Origin: Neoceratodus forsteri
Taxonomy: Eukaryota > Chordata > Ceratodontiformes > Ceratodontidae
Length of the DNA stretch: 64,000 nucleotides
Assembly: GCA_016271365.2 (NCBI GenBank)
Contig: CM057456.1
Location: 660,947,501-661,011,500, forward strand
Direction: 5' to 3'
In this document: positions 32,543-43,544 of the stretch, one piece after another
Numbering within the stretch: the stretch's first letter is position 1
How the letters are laid out: each line of letters starts with the position of its first letter
The notes under the pieces: model-generated
Database searches by the model: none
Told to the model about the DNA's origin: nothing
What the model saw: only the letters and a program-made list of their open reading frames with translations
Program-made: the position numbers and the translations under genes

Positions 32543-32637
32543 AGTGTTCCCAAGGTGGTGCCTCTTATACCCATGGCCGCCATCATGTCACTGCTCAAGA
32601 TGACCACGGGTGTAAGAGGCTGTGCCTCGGGAACACT
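32543..32637. repeat. 95-bp hairpin
   Basis: AGTGTTCCC...CCTCTTATACCCATGG pairs with CCACGGGTGTAAGAGG...GGGAACACT over about 34 bp with transition mismatches. Confidence 0.65.
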
Positions 32638-32748
32638 TGCACTGCCTGCCAGAACACCATTCTTTAAGGGAAAGAGGTAAGTAAGAAGCAGATGCTTTGA
32701 GTGCTGCTGTGAATTCTTACTTATTATAATCCCCTAATAATATTTTGG

Positions 32749-32830
32749 CAGGGTTTTAAATAACTCTAAAAATTGATTAGCGTTTTGCTCATAAAAGTTT
32801 TAAAACATTGTGAAAATGCATATCACTTGC
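32749..32830 (+). repeat. isolated terminal repeat of a TIR transposon family
   Basis: CAGGGTTTTAAATAACTC followed by AAAAATTGATTAGCG matches the left end of the element at 50077. The partner end was not found nearby. Confidence 0.5.
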
Positions 32831-33027
32831 CTCACTGTGTTTAACAAACATGATACTTCTAGAAAACCTATATAAATGCTTTCTGTACAGTTAGTATTGT
32901 CCCAAGAAAAACAAGCATTTGTCAATGCCGAATGTTTGCTTGCTGGCATTGGTATTGGTAGTGTAGAAGTTACAGAGCTGCGTAATAGGAATGGCAGTGA
33001 AGTATTGAACTGAAGCCAACCCCATCT

Positions 33028-33360
33028 CCACCCTGCAGAGAGTGACAGGCATTGGGGTGTGCCTTTGGGTCGTCAGGCATAACGACCACGCCATTTCACC
33101 ACACCCTACCTTGCAGACACTGACAAGTGCCACGGTGTGCCTTGGGGTCTTTGGCCCGTATGTGCACCCCATTCCATCAGGAAATACGGCGAGATGGGTG
33201 CGGTATAGGAGAATGGGGTGAAGTTTGGGCCCGAAGAGTCCGAGGCGCACCTTGATGCCTATCACTGGCTGCAGGGTGGGGGTGGGGGTGGAATGGTATG
33301 AGCATGACAGGCAAGAATCCCAAGTCACACCCCTGATGCCTGTCATTCTCTACAGGGTGG
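33028..33360. repeat. palindromic cluster of four ~85-bp units
   Basis: Two direct units on the left, beginning CCACCCTGCAGAGAGTGACAGG and CACCCTACCTTGCAGACACTGAC, are followed by two inverted units ending CTGGCTGCAGGGTGGG and TTCTCTACAGGGTGG. The whole block can fold on itself. A further small hairpin (GGCGTT...AACGCC) directly follows at 33361-33384. Confidence 0.65.
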
Positions 33361-33404
33361 GGCGTTATGGTTGGAAACCAACGCCTCAGGCATTCATTGT
33401 ATTA

Positions 33405-34515
33405 TCTCAAATTTTCAACATGGTTTTTGTGACCCCCACCTCATGAACAGTGGCAATATCAGTTTGTTAGTCGAAAACTGCTTTTACACAGCGACTATGG
33501 CATTTGGCACCACAGGTGCAAAAACACATTCCGAACAGGATGTGAAAAATGACAGTGGTACTGTTCATGGGGAGGTGTAAAAAATGGCAATGTTGAAAAT
33601 CTGTTGTGAAAATCTTAAAAAAAACTGGTGAAATCACGAGCGTGCATAGAAAATGTGCAACGCACACCCGTAATGTAACTAGTTTGGGGATTTTTTTTTT
33701 TTTTTTTTTACAGCAGATTGTTAACACAGGCATTTTGGGACCTCCGATAATGAACAGTGTCAGTGTGATTTTCTTTATCTGTCCCGAACAATGATTTCCC
33801 ACAGCGACCACGCATTTCTGTGCTGAAAGTGTGAAAACACATTTCGGCCTTGTTGTGGAAAATGACAGCTGTACTGTTCATAAGGAGGTGTGGAAAAATG
33901 CCACTGGTGAAAATCTGGACTGAAAATATTACAAATTCATGAACTTGCGAGGGTGCGTGGAACTGCGCAATGCTCACTCGTAACAGTCATTTTATGGAGT
34001 TTTGTCACCAAATTTTAAACCTAGCCATTTTAAGACCTCTGCTCATGACCAGTGTCACTGTGATTTTCTTAATCTATCCCAAACATTGTTTTCACACACA
34101 GACTGTACCATCGTGCGCTACATGTGCGGAAACACATTTTGGGCGAGATGTGAAAAATGGTAGCTGTACTGCTCATAAGGAGGTGTAGTAAAATGGCAAT
34201 GTTTAAAATCTGGAGTGAAAATATTGAAAATTTGTGAACATACGAGCGTGCGTAGGAACTCTGCAACACACCCTCGTAAAACAGTCATTTTTAGGAATTT
34301 TTCCACCAAATTTTCAAAATAGGCTTTTTGAGAGCCCACCTTATGAACACTGGCAGTGTTGTTTTGTTAATCGTTCCCAAAAGGTGATTTCACGCAGTGG
34401 CTGTGAAATCACCCTTCGGGCCCAAGTAACGCCATGGCAGTGACAGCATTCATAAGAAGGGGTCCCAAAAACCCCATGTTGAGAATTTGGTGCAAAAATT
34501 CCCAAAAATGCCAGA
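33405..34515. repeat. ~300-bp tandem array with internally inverted monomers
   Basis: The landmark TGAACAG recurs at 33444, 33751, 34046 and 34344 (periods 307, 295, 298), each time after a CCTC/CACC lead-in. Inside each monomer a second half is an inverted, diverged copy of the first (TTTTCAACATG...CATGAACAG against CTGTTCATG...TGTTGAAAA). The array is therefore alternating inverted half-units of about 150 bp. It contains the phrases GAGCGTGCGTAG and CACACCCTCG. No coding frame. Confidence 0.7.
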
Positions 34516-34779
34516 GATATGCAGCAAAGTTGAAAAAACCCTATTTATTCCATTATACAGCTTACTGGCATTTCCTCAGTTCGCGGTTGGCTTTGAGGAA
34601 TGCAGATGTGTTCCTGGTCCACCAAAGATCATCGCACTGGGCTCCAGAGGTAAGTATGGGGTGAGGGGGGTGTGGGAAGGCAGGGTGCGCGGTGGGTGGG
34701 TGCGTGTGAGGGCAGTGAGACTGCGAGGGACCGTTTTTTTATTTATGTTTTTTTTTTTTTTTTTTTAAATTAAGGTGAT
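34516..34779. other. G-rich and T-rich non-coding DNA
   Basis: A GGTGGGTG/GTGAGGG-rich strip at 34660-34730 and a T run at 34746-34766. Nothing else seen. Confidence 0.5.
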
Positions 34780-35090
34780 GCGGGATGTTTGCCACGTGCT
34801 TAGTGGGCCCCCAGCGTGGCAGTTGGAAACACTGGTTTGGGGGACTGGAGCCGACAAGGGGATTGGGCACCCCGTCAGCCATATGGGCTTGTGCCACGCT
34901 GGGGTGGCTCCCAGCATGGCAGCTGGAAAGGCTGTTTGGGGAGGGCTGGAGCTGACTGAGGATTGGGCACCCCATCGGCTATAACAGGATTTGCCATGCT
35001 GGGTGGGCTCCCAGCGTGGCACCTCAGAAGAGTTTTGAGGCGTGCAGCGTGGAGCCAACGGGGATTGGGAACCCCGCTGGCTATACAGTA
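34780..35090. repeat. ~101-bp tandem array, three copies
   Basis: GATTGGGCACCCC recurs at 34861, 34961 and (as GATTGGGAACCCC) 35063. Each is preceded by a GCTCCCAGCGTGGCA-type block. Copies are about 75-85 percent alike by eye. Confidence 0.75.
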
Positions 35091-35330
35091 TGTGCGTGGG
35101 GGGAGGGAGCGAGTCAGCATGCAATATGCGTGCGTGTGTGTTGAGGGGGGAGCTCTGCTCACTGAGGCGGAGCTCTCCCTTTCAGCTGTTTGCCACTGCA
35201 TTTTCAGCTGTCATAGACAGCTGGAGCAGTGATTGGTGCACTGTGACTGCTCCTGCAAATACACTGACTGAATTGGAAGAGGCTGACATACCTCTGGAAA
35301 ACTCTGATGATGGCACTATGTTTCTTGCAC

Positions 35331-36478
35331 ATACGAACATACGAAATTTGCCAGCAGATAAAAGCCTAGAGGTCTATCAAGTCTGCTCGAATGTGCAGCT
35401 AGCACCCCTTATTCTGCAGCTGCCCCTCCCTTCCACCCTTCCCCTTTATTAACCCTCCCTTGTCCTGTCCCATCTCGCTTGAAGCAGTCCACTGTTCTAC
35501 TGCATACCACCTCAGCAGGTAACGATTCCACCCAGCCACCACCCTCTCTGTAAAAAGTGTCTCCTCATCTCCTCCCTCCTGAACCTTCCTCGCTCCAGTC
35601 TCATATCATGGCCCCTGGTGTCCCTCCCCTCCCTTACTTTGAACAGCCCCTCTGTACCTGTCTTGTTTATTCCTTTCATGTATTTAAAGGTTTCAATCAT
35701 GTCACCCCTGTCTCTCCTCTCCTCCAGTGAGTACATGTTGAACTCCTTCAACCTCCTCTCCTATGATAAGTCCCCCAGCCCCTTGATCATCTTTGTCACT
35801 CTGCGCTGCACCCCCTCCAGTAACTTAATGTCCCTCTTCAGATAAGGACGCCAGTACTGCACACAGTACTCCAGGTGTGGTCTAACTAATGACCTATACA
35901 GTGGCAGAATCACCTCCTCCCTCCTCGAGGATATACCCCTTGCAATACAACCCAGCATTTTGTTGGCCTTTGCAGCTGCCTTCCTACATTGTGCCGAGTT
36001 GTTCATTGACCCTGTAATGAGCACACCCAGATCCTTCTCCTCCTCTGTCTGGGCTAGCTGCAGCCCCCCTAGCTGGTAACTCCTCCTTGGGTTCTTCATC
36101 CCAAAATGCAGCATCTTGCACTTTTTGGCATTAAAGCCCAGTTACCAGGTGTCTGACCAGGTTTCAAGCTTTGCCAGATCATCCTGCAACCCCTGCCATC
36201 CCCCTAGGTCATCCACCACCGCGCCTACCTTGGTATCCTCAGCAAACAGACTGATCTTGCTCTTGATGTCCCATGATATGTCTGCAATGAATATCCCAAA
36301 CAACACTGGTCCCAACACCGAGCCCTGTGGAACACAGCTCGTCACTGCCCTTGGGTGTGAGAGCTCCCCACCCACCACCACCCTCTGTTGCCTTCCCTGC
36401 AGCCAGTTTTCTACCCATCTCACCAGCTTTGCACCCGCCCCTGTGCCTACTAACTTCCTTCCCAGCCTTCCATGTGGC
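35331..36478 (-). pseudogene. CR1 3' fragment with reverse transcriptase (CR1-D)
   Basis: Minus-strand frames give KLVRWVENWLQGRQQRVVVG, SVLGPVLFGIFIADIS, SLFAEDTKVGAVV, ITGSMNNSAQCRKAAAKANK and LVRPHLEYCVQYWRPYLKR, then the ETFKYMKGI block. These are almost the same as CR1-B (58606-59352), so the two belong to one subfamily. The active site is FAED instead of FADD. The 3' tail is the octamer repeat CATACGAACATACGAA at 35334-35349 (plus strand). The copy is 5'-truncated at about 36478. Confidence 0.88.
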
Positions 36479-36489
36479 AAGCAAACATA

Positions 36490-37555
36490 AAAACTGCTAA
36501 TCAATTATTTAAAACTCTGTTCAGCTGTCCTTTTTGTTGAATATTCAAAGCTAATCCTCATAGAAGTGATTTAAGGGACAAGGTTAAGTCTAATTAGAAG
36601 AGGTAATAAGATTATTTAAATTACTGGGTTTTGAGGTCATAATAAGAGCACTATGAGTATCAGCCCTTTGATAAACAGAGCGTGCATTCGGTTATAGAGA
36701 GATAAACTTACAAAGTTTGCTTCAAGTTCATCAGTTAAAGATATGATCGCAATACAGCTATATAGAAAAAAGCTAAAGGATTCAAAATGTATGTGTTAAA
36801 TAAATTGATGTGAATATATGAGAAAATTATTTATAAAAATTTTTCATGATTTTTTCTAAGATTCTACCAAGTTCCTTTTCAACACTGGCAGGCAGCCAGG
36901 AGCAATTGGTCTCACGGACATGTGTGTTAAAGCAGCAGTACAATGTAAACAAAATTTGTGCTTTTTCGACTGTATTCCCTGTGTTCTGCTGAGTATGTAC
37001 CTGGTACACTTTCCCGCTGGCAGTGTACTATCACCCCGTGATTTGCTCAGTTATCCTTTGTATTTTACATTTCTGCCTCCTGCTGCATTGACAGCAGAAG
37101 TACTAGATGACAGCCGCCATATGTTCTGTGGTGCTACGACGGTCATAACAGATCACTCACTGGTTAGGTAGTACTGCTGCTTTAAGTGAGCATAGGCTTT
37201 ATAGCATGTTTGAGAAAAGTATTTGTACTTCTGTGTTGATGGTGGCGCTGATGTACAGTTTTGAGTAGGTGATTACCTGTGATTGAATTATATTATTATT
37301 TTTAATAGGCTTTTAGCCCTTTGTGATAAATTTGAATTTAAGGAAAAAGAAATAAACTTTGAGATAATGCACTATGTTTGCAAGTGCTGGCTATTATTTG
37401 GTTGTAATACATGTACGATTTAAAGAGTATAGTTTGTTTGTTGAAATGTTTCACCAGGAAGGCACACTGAGCAAAAAGATGCTTGTCTCCCAGTGTGACC
37501 TGGGGGGGGAGGGTACAAGTGGAGTACATCGACAGCAGTGTTAAAGAATATATAG
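36490..37555. other. unassigned non-coding DNA with one TIR-like end
   Basis: The reverse complement of about 36486-36519 reads CAGAGTTTTAAATAATTGATTAGC, matching the terminal repeat seen at 32749 and 50077. The rest is A/T-rich without recognisable frames. Confidence 0.45.
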
Positions 37556-37822
37556 GGATTACAATTTACGTGGTGATGCAGCATGAGGATAACATTTAGT
37601 AGGCATTTCTACATTGATCGAGGTTAACATAATTAGATTGCAGTGAAAACAACATAACATACAGGTAGAGGCACTGAGCATTTAAGATGGTCAATAAGTA
37701 CAGTAGTGACAATGAATGATAAGTGCAATAGCTGGTGCATATAAGCCAGCTTCCATAGCAGTTGCTACGTGCTACTGGTCAGGCATCGAGGGGTAGGGGA
37801 ACACTGGTAGGTGAAGGGGGTG

Positions 37823-39692
37823 TCATGAGCAGGAGCAGTTAATCATAAGGTAGTTTGACAGGGAGGTAGATAAGGAGTAAATGGAGGGGGAGTGGCGAAT
37901 TTGGTGAGGGAGGTCACTCCAGAGTTTAGGAAGATGGTGTGAGAAGGCAGCTTGGCCTGCAGTGGTCCGCCGCCAAGGGATTAGCAATTGACGGGAGTTG
38001 TAGGATTTAAGGGCATGAGAGAGGTTGGGGGAGATCATAACTTAGTGGTAAGGTAGGATGGGAGGGATCCGAGCCAGAATTTTGACACATTTTGCACAAT
38101 GCAGTTGGCGGCGATTTTTCAAGGGATGGGAATGCTAGCAAACAGTAGAGCTCACAGTGATGGGTGGAGGGGGGCATCAAGTGCAAAGCGGCAGAAAGCA
38201 TTGAAAAGGGGGTCCAGTCTGGACAAGGAAGACTTGGGAGCAGCACTGTGTAGACTACATCACAGTAGTCAAAGGTAGGTAGGATCATCTTCTGCACAAG
38301 TTCCCGTCTCGCAGTTAGCGGCAGGCTGCTGCAATTCCTGTAAAGGCAGGGCGCCGAGCTTGGGGCGCAGTTTTTTCAGGATTGCATCAACGTGTGCAGA
38401 GAAGGACAGGTGCTGGTCAAGCCATACCCCTAAATACCTAAAAGTAATAGTGTCCTCAAGGACTGTCCGGTCAAGGGTGTGGAAGTAGGGGAGGGCTGTG
38501 AGCCTGGACAGTCCCTGCTTAGTGCCAAAGGTCATAGAGACTGTCTTTTTGCCATTGGGGAGAGTTGATGGGAGCTAAACCACAGCTGGACTTTGTTGAA
38601 GTCAGTCTGAAGGATGTAGCAACCTCATCAGGGATATGGCCAGTGCAAATACGCCTGTATCATCTGTGTACATTCGGATTAATGTAGATGAACAGATTAG
38701 TGGCAGATCATTTAGAAAAACAGAGAAAAGGATGGGACCAAGGACTGATCCTTGGGGGATGCCAGTGTGCATGGGGAGGGCGGAGGAGATGGAATCCGCA
38801 ATTCTGACTGACTGAGTTCTGCCTGTGAGATACGCACTGAGCCAGTTAGTGGCAGACTTCAAGTCCAGATGCAGAGAGGCACGATAGCAAAAGGGGATGG
38901 GAGACGGTACTGAATGCTTTAGCTAGGTCGACAAAGATGGCGGAGGGGATTTGATCTTTGTCCATTCCAGAGAGGATGGTGTCAGAAAGTCTTGTCAGGG
39001 AAGTGTCAGTGGAATGGTTCTTCCTGAATCCAGATTGGAACGGTGTGAAGAAGTGGGAGTCGGATAGAAAGGTGGCTAGTTGGGCGAGGATGAGGTGTTT
39101 TTGGAGTTTAGCAAGAGCCAGGAGTAGAGAGATGGGGCGATAGTTTGCAGTAGAGGTGGGGTTCACCCCCTTTAGGTAATAGCAGAACAATGGCATGCTT
39201 CCAGGTCTCGGGGATGGTTCTGGTTGCAAAGGAGATATTTAGGAGGTCGGCAAGCGGGGTTGCGATAGCAGGAGCTGAAAGATAGTGTAGTTTTATGTCC
39301 AGCCCATCAGGAGATTTGACTTTTTACGGATTGAGGGCTAGTATGGTGTTCAGGGCGTCATTTGGAGACTTGTTTATGAAGGGAAAAGTGTTAGCCCATT
39401 GGTTTCCTTGTTATGTCGGTGGGTCCAGGTTTGCTAGGAAGGGAAGGGAAGAGAGGAGAGTAGAAGCACACGTGGCAAAGTAGGTATTGAACTCGGTGGC
39501 AACTGCGTAGTGATCCGAGAGAAGAGCATTGTTTGCTTTTAGGAGGGGAGTGGGATTGGCTGCGGGTGGGGAGAAGAGGGAGTGAATGACCTTCCAGAAT
39601 TTGGATGGTCTATTTAGATTGGATTGGAAGGTGGAGTTAAAGTAGTCAGCTTTAGTTAGCAGAGTTGCTCTGGTGCATTTATTGCGTAGCAT
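37823..39692 (-). pseudogene. L2-like LINE reverse transcriptase and C-terminal region
   Basis: The linker has SKFWKVIHSLFSPPAANPTP. Reverse transcriptase blocks are TSTANYRPISLLLALAKL, PFQSGFRKNHSTDTSL, FVDLAKAFSTVSHPLLL, HTGIPQGSVLGPILFSVFLN and MYTDDTGVF. The catalytic motif is TDD, close to the family's usual YADD. The C-terminal region has FRYLGVWLDQHLSFSAHVD and TFDYCDVVYT. Frames shift near 38860, 38560 and 38290. Confidence 0.85.
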
Positions 39693-40214
39693 GCGGTAGG
39701 TGTTGTAATCATGTGGTAGGTGGGATGATTTGTGAGCATTCCAAGCGTTGTTGCAGGCAGTTCGGCAGACTGTTAGTTCTGATGTGATCCAGGGTAGGTG
39801 GTTTCCCCCGACCCTTGTGTGGCGTAGTGGGGCATGTCTGTCCCAGACATTGAGAAACGTACTTTGAAAGTGTAGGAGGGCATCATTGATAAATTGGTTT
39901 GTAGAGGAGGGGCCCCAATTGGCTAGGGCTAAGTCTTCCAGTATGAGGTTGATATTAAGAGATTTATAGGAGCGTTGGACTAAGAACTTGGGCGGGGTTT
40001 TGAATCAGTGGGTTTTGCGTACTAAGTAAATGACGTGGTGGTCACTCAGGGAGTCTGGTAGTAAGCCTGCTTTGAGGATACGGTGGGGGAGGGTGGTGAG
40101 TGCCCAATCGTTAAGTGAGTGGTTGCCAGACTTGAGGTTGAGGCGGTTGGGCTCAGTGATAATCTCAGAAGTTTAAGGCAGGTATATCAGTACGGACTTT
40201 GTTAAGGGATGGAA

Positions 40215-40832
40215 TTAATCGTGGTTGAAGTCACCCATGATATATAGTTCACCTGCTGTTGTAAGAGAGGCGATATGTGTGATGAGATCAGTGACAGTTG
40301 CAGAAGGTATGCCAGGCCGGCAGCGTACACCAGCAATATAAATAGGGAACAAGAAGGGGAGGGCTAATTGTAACATTAGAAGCTCGTAGGCTTGTGGCTC
40401 AGCCTTCGCTAAGACCACGGAGAAATGTATGTCTGAGCCTACATAGATGGCAACACCACCAGCTCTATTAGCCCGGTCCTGTCGAGTGATAGTGTAGCCT
40501 GGGACGGCAATCGAGGAGTCCGTCATATTACTATTTAGCCAGGATTCAGATAGGATAACGATATCAGGGGCGTATTGGACGGCTAGTACCTGTAGTAGGT
40601 TGAGTTTAAGGGATAGACTTCTAATGCTTAGCTGTAGTAGACGTAGCCTGTGGGGAAGGGGGCCAACACTCTGCTTGGTGGCAGTGGTCATGTCAGGGAA
40701 TATGGCCGCAGTTATAGATGAGAGAAGAGTATGCACAGGGCCTGGGTTTGGATGAATGTCCCCCGCTGCAAGGAGCAGGAGAGTAATGGTTAGGAAGTGG
40801 CAGATCAGTTGTTTACACCATGAGGTGAGCAA
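40215..40832 (-). pseudogene. L2-like LINE ORF N-terminus: hydrophobic leader, 2A-like motif, endonuclease
   Basis: This is a 205-residue open segment. Residues 9-23 are hydrophobic (LICHFLTITLLLLAA) and are followed at once by GDIHPNPGP at residues 24-32. That is the 2A ribosome-skipping pattern D-[VI]-E-x-NPGP with His in place of Glu. The APE-type endonuclease follows: LQLSIRSLSLKL, IVILSESWLN (catalytic Glu), RAGGVAIYV and GDFNHD at the end. 2A-like leaders are established in L2, Rex1, CR1 and Crack-type LINEs. Whether this variant skips is untested. A frameshift or stop follows residue 205. Confidence 0.82.
40737..40763 (-). promoter_or_regulatory. 2A-like translational recoding motif
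   Basis: It codes GDIHPNPGP. Skipping would separate a 31-residue leader from the endonuclease-reverse transcriptase chain between the last Gly and Pro. The canonical Glu is His here. Confidence 0.6.
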
Positions 40833-41356
40833 ACACCTTCTAGGTAGCAGCCTCGAGAGGGCACTTGAAGTTGGCCAAAAAGTGGTTAGTTGGAGGATAG
40901 TCCAGGAGAGAGAGAGAGAGGCACAGGGGTGGATAGGGGAGTGGGACCAAGTTAAGATGGGTGAGGAGAGGGTCTTGGAGGAGGAGGAGGCGTAAAGGAG
41001 CTGAGCTAGGTTTGGGATGATGGGGGCAATGGCTTAGGGGAGGTTGTTGGTGTGTTGAAGGTGGGGGTGACAGATAGTTATGATAATGAGAAGGAGCAGG
41101 TTGCCAGGCAGTGGAGACATTCTCCAGATCTTGAGGAGCAGGCAGCTAAATAGACTGATCTGGTGCGGTAGGGGAGGGAGGCTACGGGATAGTATTACTG
41201 AATTCAAATGGCTGCAAGGGAGGGAAGCTACGAGATAGTTGTTGAATACGATAGGTCGCAGGGTGCGGCTTGTGTAGCCAATGGGTGAATAACTGCTTTG
41301 GGGGTGGAGAGTTAGTGTATTTAAAGAGTGGAGGGACAGGGATGGGCGGGAGGGCC

Positions 41357-42480
41357 GAAAAAATGGTTTAGATATGCCGTAGCTTGTAAGGCAGAGTTTT
41401 AAAAAGGCAAGTCCTTAGGCTTTACAGCGGAGCCAATGAGGGTTTTGGCGGTTCCTGCAGCATCCAGTGGGTAGCTGCGTTTCCAATTTTGCACCAGTCA
41501 GGGCTCCGAGTGGCTCCCGGATGGAGTCAGGCTTCTCGCCTGGGGGTCAGTAGCTTGGCGCTGGGCAGAACTTGCTGATTGAGTTGGTGGCTCGGCTTGG
41601 TTCAGAGAGCCACAGCAGCAGGGGCAAAGTATGCCCGAAAACTGCTTCCTGAGGAAGGGCGATAGGTTAAATAAGTCACAGACAAAGGCAGGATAATTGC
41701 TAAATAGGGGGAGGAGGGTGAAACAAAAGAAAAGATTAAATTTGGCTGGGGGTGTGGGAGAGCAGCAGACTGACTGGGTGGGGGGTCGATAGGCTACTGC
41801 CAGACAATCGACTTCCTGTCTGTTGGGTTACCAAGTGGCTGAACAGAGTGTCCAGGAGAAAAGCGTGCCAAGGTGTCGGAGCTGGGTTCCGATGGTAATT
41901 TAAAGATTTTAGCAGGGGCAGATTATAGGTAGCGGCAGTTGGAAGAATCCCGCCACACAGCTGACCCTCTTCAGAATTACTAAACACCAAGCAAAGAATA
42001 CAGTAATCTCTCCCCTTATATACTTTTCCTAATAAACATTTGAATCCCCACAACAGATGAGAAAAATTTCACTTTGGTGGAAAAAACGGTTTAGATATGC
42101 CTCCGTAGCTTGTAAGGCAGAGTTTTAAAAAGGCAAGTCCTTAGCCTTTACAGCTGAGCCAATGAGGGTTTCGGCGGCGCCTGCAGTGTCCAGTGGGTAG
42201 CTGCGGTTCCTGCTTTGCACCAGTCAGGGCTCCGAGTGGCTAACGGACGGAGTCGGTCTTCTCACCTGGGGTTGGTAGCTTGGCACTGGGCAGAACTTGC
42301 TGACTGAGTCGGTGGCTTGGCTCGGTTCAGAGAGCCGCGGCAGCAAGGGTGAGCTATGCCCGAAGAGGGCTTCCTGGGGTCCGTAGCTTGTCGCTGGGCA
42401 GAACTTGCTGATTGAGTCGGTGGCTCGGCTCGGTTCAGACGTCCCCTGAAGAAGCCACATAGGTTAGACAAGAAAAGGTG
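41357..42480 (-). repeat. duplicated ~300-bp blocks upstream of the L2-like LINE (possible 5' monomers)
   Basis: A block at 41360-41690 (GGTTTAGATATGCC..., GCAGAGTTTTAAAAAGGC, CAGTCAGGGCTCCGAGTGGC, GGGCAGAACTTGCTGA) recurs at 42088-42345, about 728 bp away. The right copy holds an extra internal duplication of its last ~100 bp (near 42282 and 42383). The blocks lie at the 5' side of the minus-strand LINE, where tandem promoter monomers would be. Alternatively they are an unrelated repeat. Confidence 0.6.
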
Positions 42481-42599
42481 CAATAAATCTTTTGTTGAGG
42501 ATATTAATACTTGTCTGGCTTACTAAGACGTTGTGTGAGCGGTCCACTTCAGTTTGGGTTTTGGTTGTTGCCATGATTGAGAAGCACAGGTATTTTTGA

Positions 42600-43130
42600 T
42601 GATGACAGAGGACAGCATGGTGCAGAAGCCTTGACTGTGGGGCAGGACACGGGGGCATCAGGGTGCAGCAGCCCTGACTGTGAGACAGGGTGTGCATGGT
42701 GCAGCAGCCCTGCCCATTTATGGCAATGGAAGTGGGTAGCAGGATGCAGCAAAAGCCCCACCTGAGGTGGTCTATGGCAGCATGATGCAGCAACCCCAAC
42801 TGTGGAGGAAAGGGACCTAGGACTCCAGGGCTTAGCAGAGCACAGCAGCCCTGACTGTAGAGATAGGAACAGGGGGCAACAGGTGTAGCATCCCTGCCTG
42901 GGGGGGGGTGGATAGCAGGGTGCAGCAACCCCAACTGTTTGGGCAGGGTGCATCAGCCCTGATTTTAGGAAGGAGATGGAGGCAACAGGGTGCACAATCC
43001 CCGACTGTGTTGGCGAAGACAGTGAGCAGTAGGGTGCAGCAGCCTCAAATGTGGAGCAGAAAGCAGGGGGCTTGTGGGGCAGGTGGCAGTAGAGTGCAGC
43101 TGTCTCAACTGTGGGGAAGAGACAGCGCAT
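42600..43130. repeat. degenerate 50-65-bp minisatellite
   Basis: About nine units of the form AGCAGGGTGCAGCAGCCC, then TGACTGTGG and a purine-rich spacer of varying length. Frames across it (GCCTLLPP-type on the minus strand) are repeat artefacts. Confidence 0.8.
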
Positions 43131-43134
43131 CGGG

Positions 43135-43540
43135 ATGCCATATAGTGTTTATATTTATACACATATATGATGTATTTTCACACAGAAACCACCAAAGTAC
43201 TGAAATTTGGTGAATTCAGACAGTACATATGCTTGAAATAGTGGTGTGACAGGCACGTTTGTCAATCTGACATGAAAAAAATAATTTCTTACATGAATGT
43301 ATTTATGAAGGCTGCATCAAAGACAAACCGTTTCTATGACTGAACACATTTTTTATTTTATATTCATTAAACAACCATGTTGTATAGTTAGCAAAAATCA
43401 GAGTTTTGATAAACAAAGCCAATCTCTCACGGAGAACGATTTCTACTACTTCAATTCAGCATTGAAACTCAAATTATCAACTTTTTATAAAAGAATGATA
43501 GATTTTAAGCGAATCTATCTAAACGCAAACTGACAGGGTT
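43135..43540. other. unassigned A/T-rich DNA
   Basis: No recognisable feature. Confidence 0.4.
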
Positions 43541-43544
43541 TCAT

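Larger units (their letters stand above)
37560..41350 (-). mobile_element. L2/Rex1-like LINE, near full-length coding part
   Basis: On the minus strand it runs from a 5' leader (about 41350-40833) through an ORF with a 2A-like N-terminus, endonuclease (40832-40215), linker (39692-39411), reverse transcriptase (39229-38602) and C-terminal domain (38535-37823), to a 3' UTR ending near 37560. The 3' part matches the fragment at 15801-17045. The coding region is broken by several frameshifts. Clade placement among L2, Rex1 and CR1-group LINEs is tentative. Confidence 0.82.

Noticed and set aside
33028..35090. CRISPR array
   Set aside because: Repeat units are 85-300 bp, diverged and contiguous, without uniform spacers, and the genome is eukaryotic.
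32749..36519. A single 3.8-kb TIR transposon between the two matching ends
   Set aside because: The flanking bases do not form a target duplication and the interior holds unrelated arrays and CR1-D; the two ends are more likely separate remnants.
42464..43130. Minus-strand cysteine/leucine-rich frames up to 193 codons
   Set aside because: They follow the minisatellite units and have no family resemblance; other frames are equally open.
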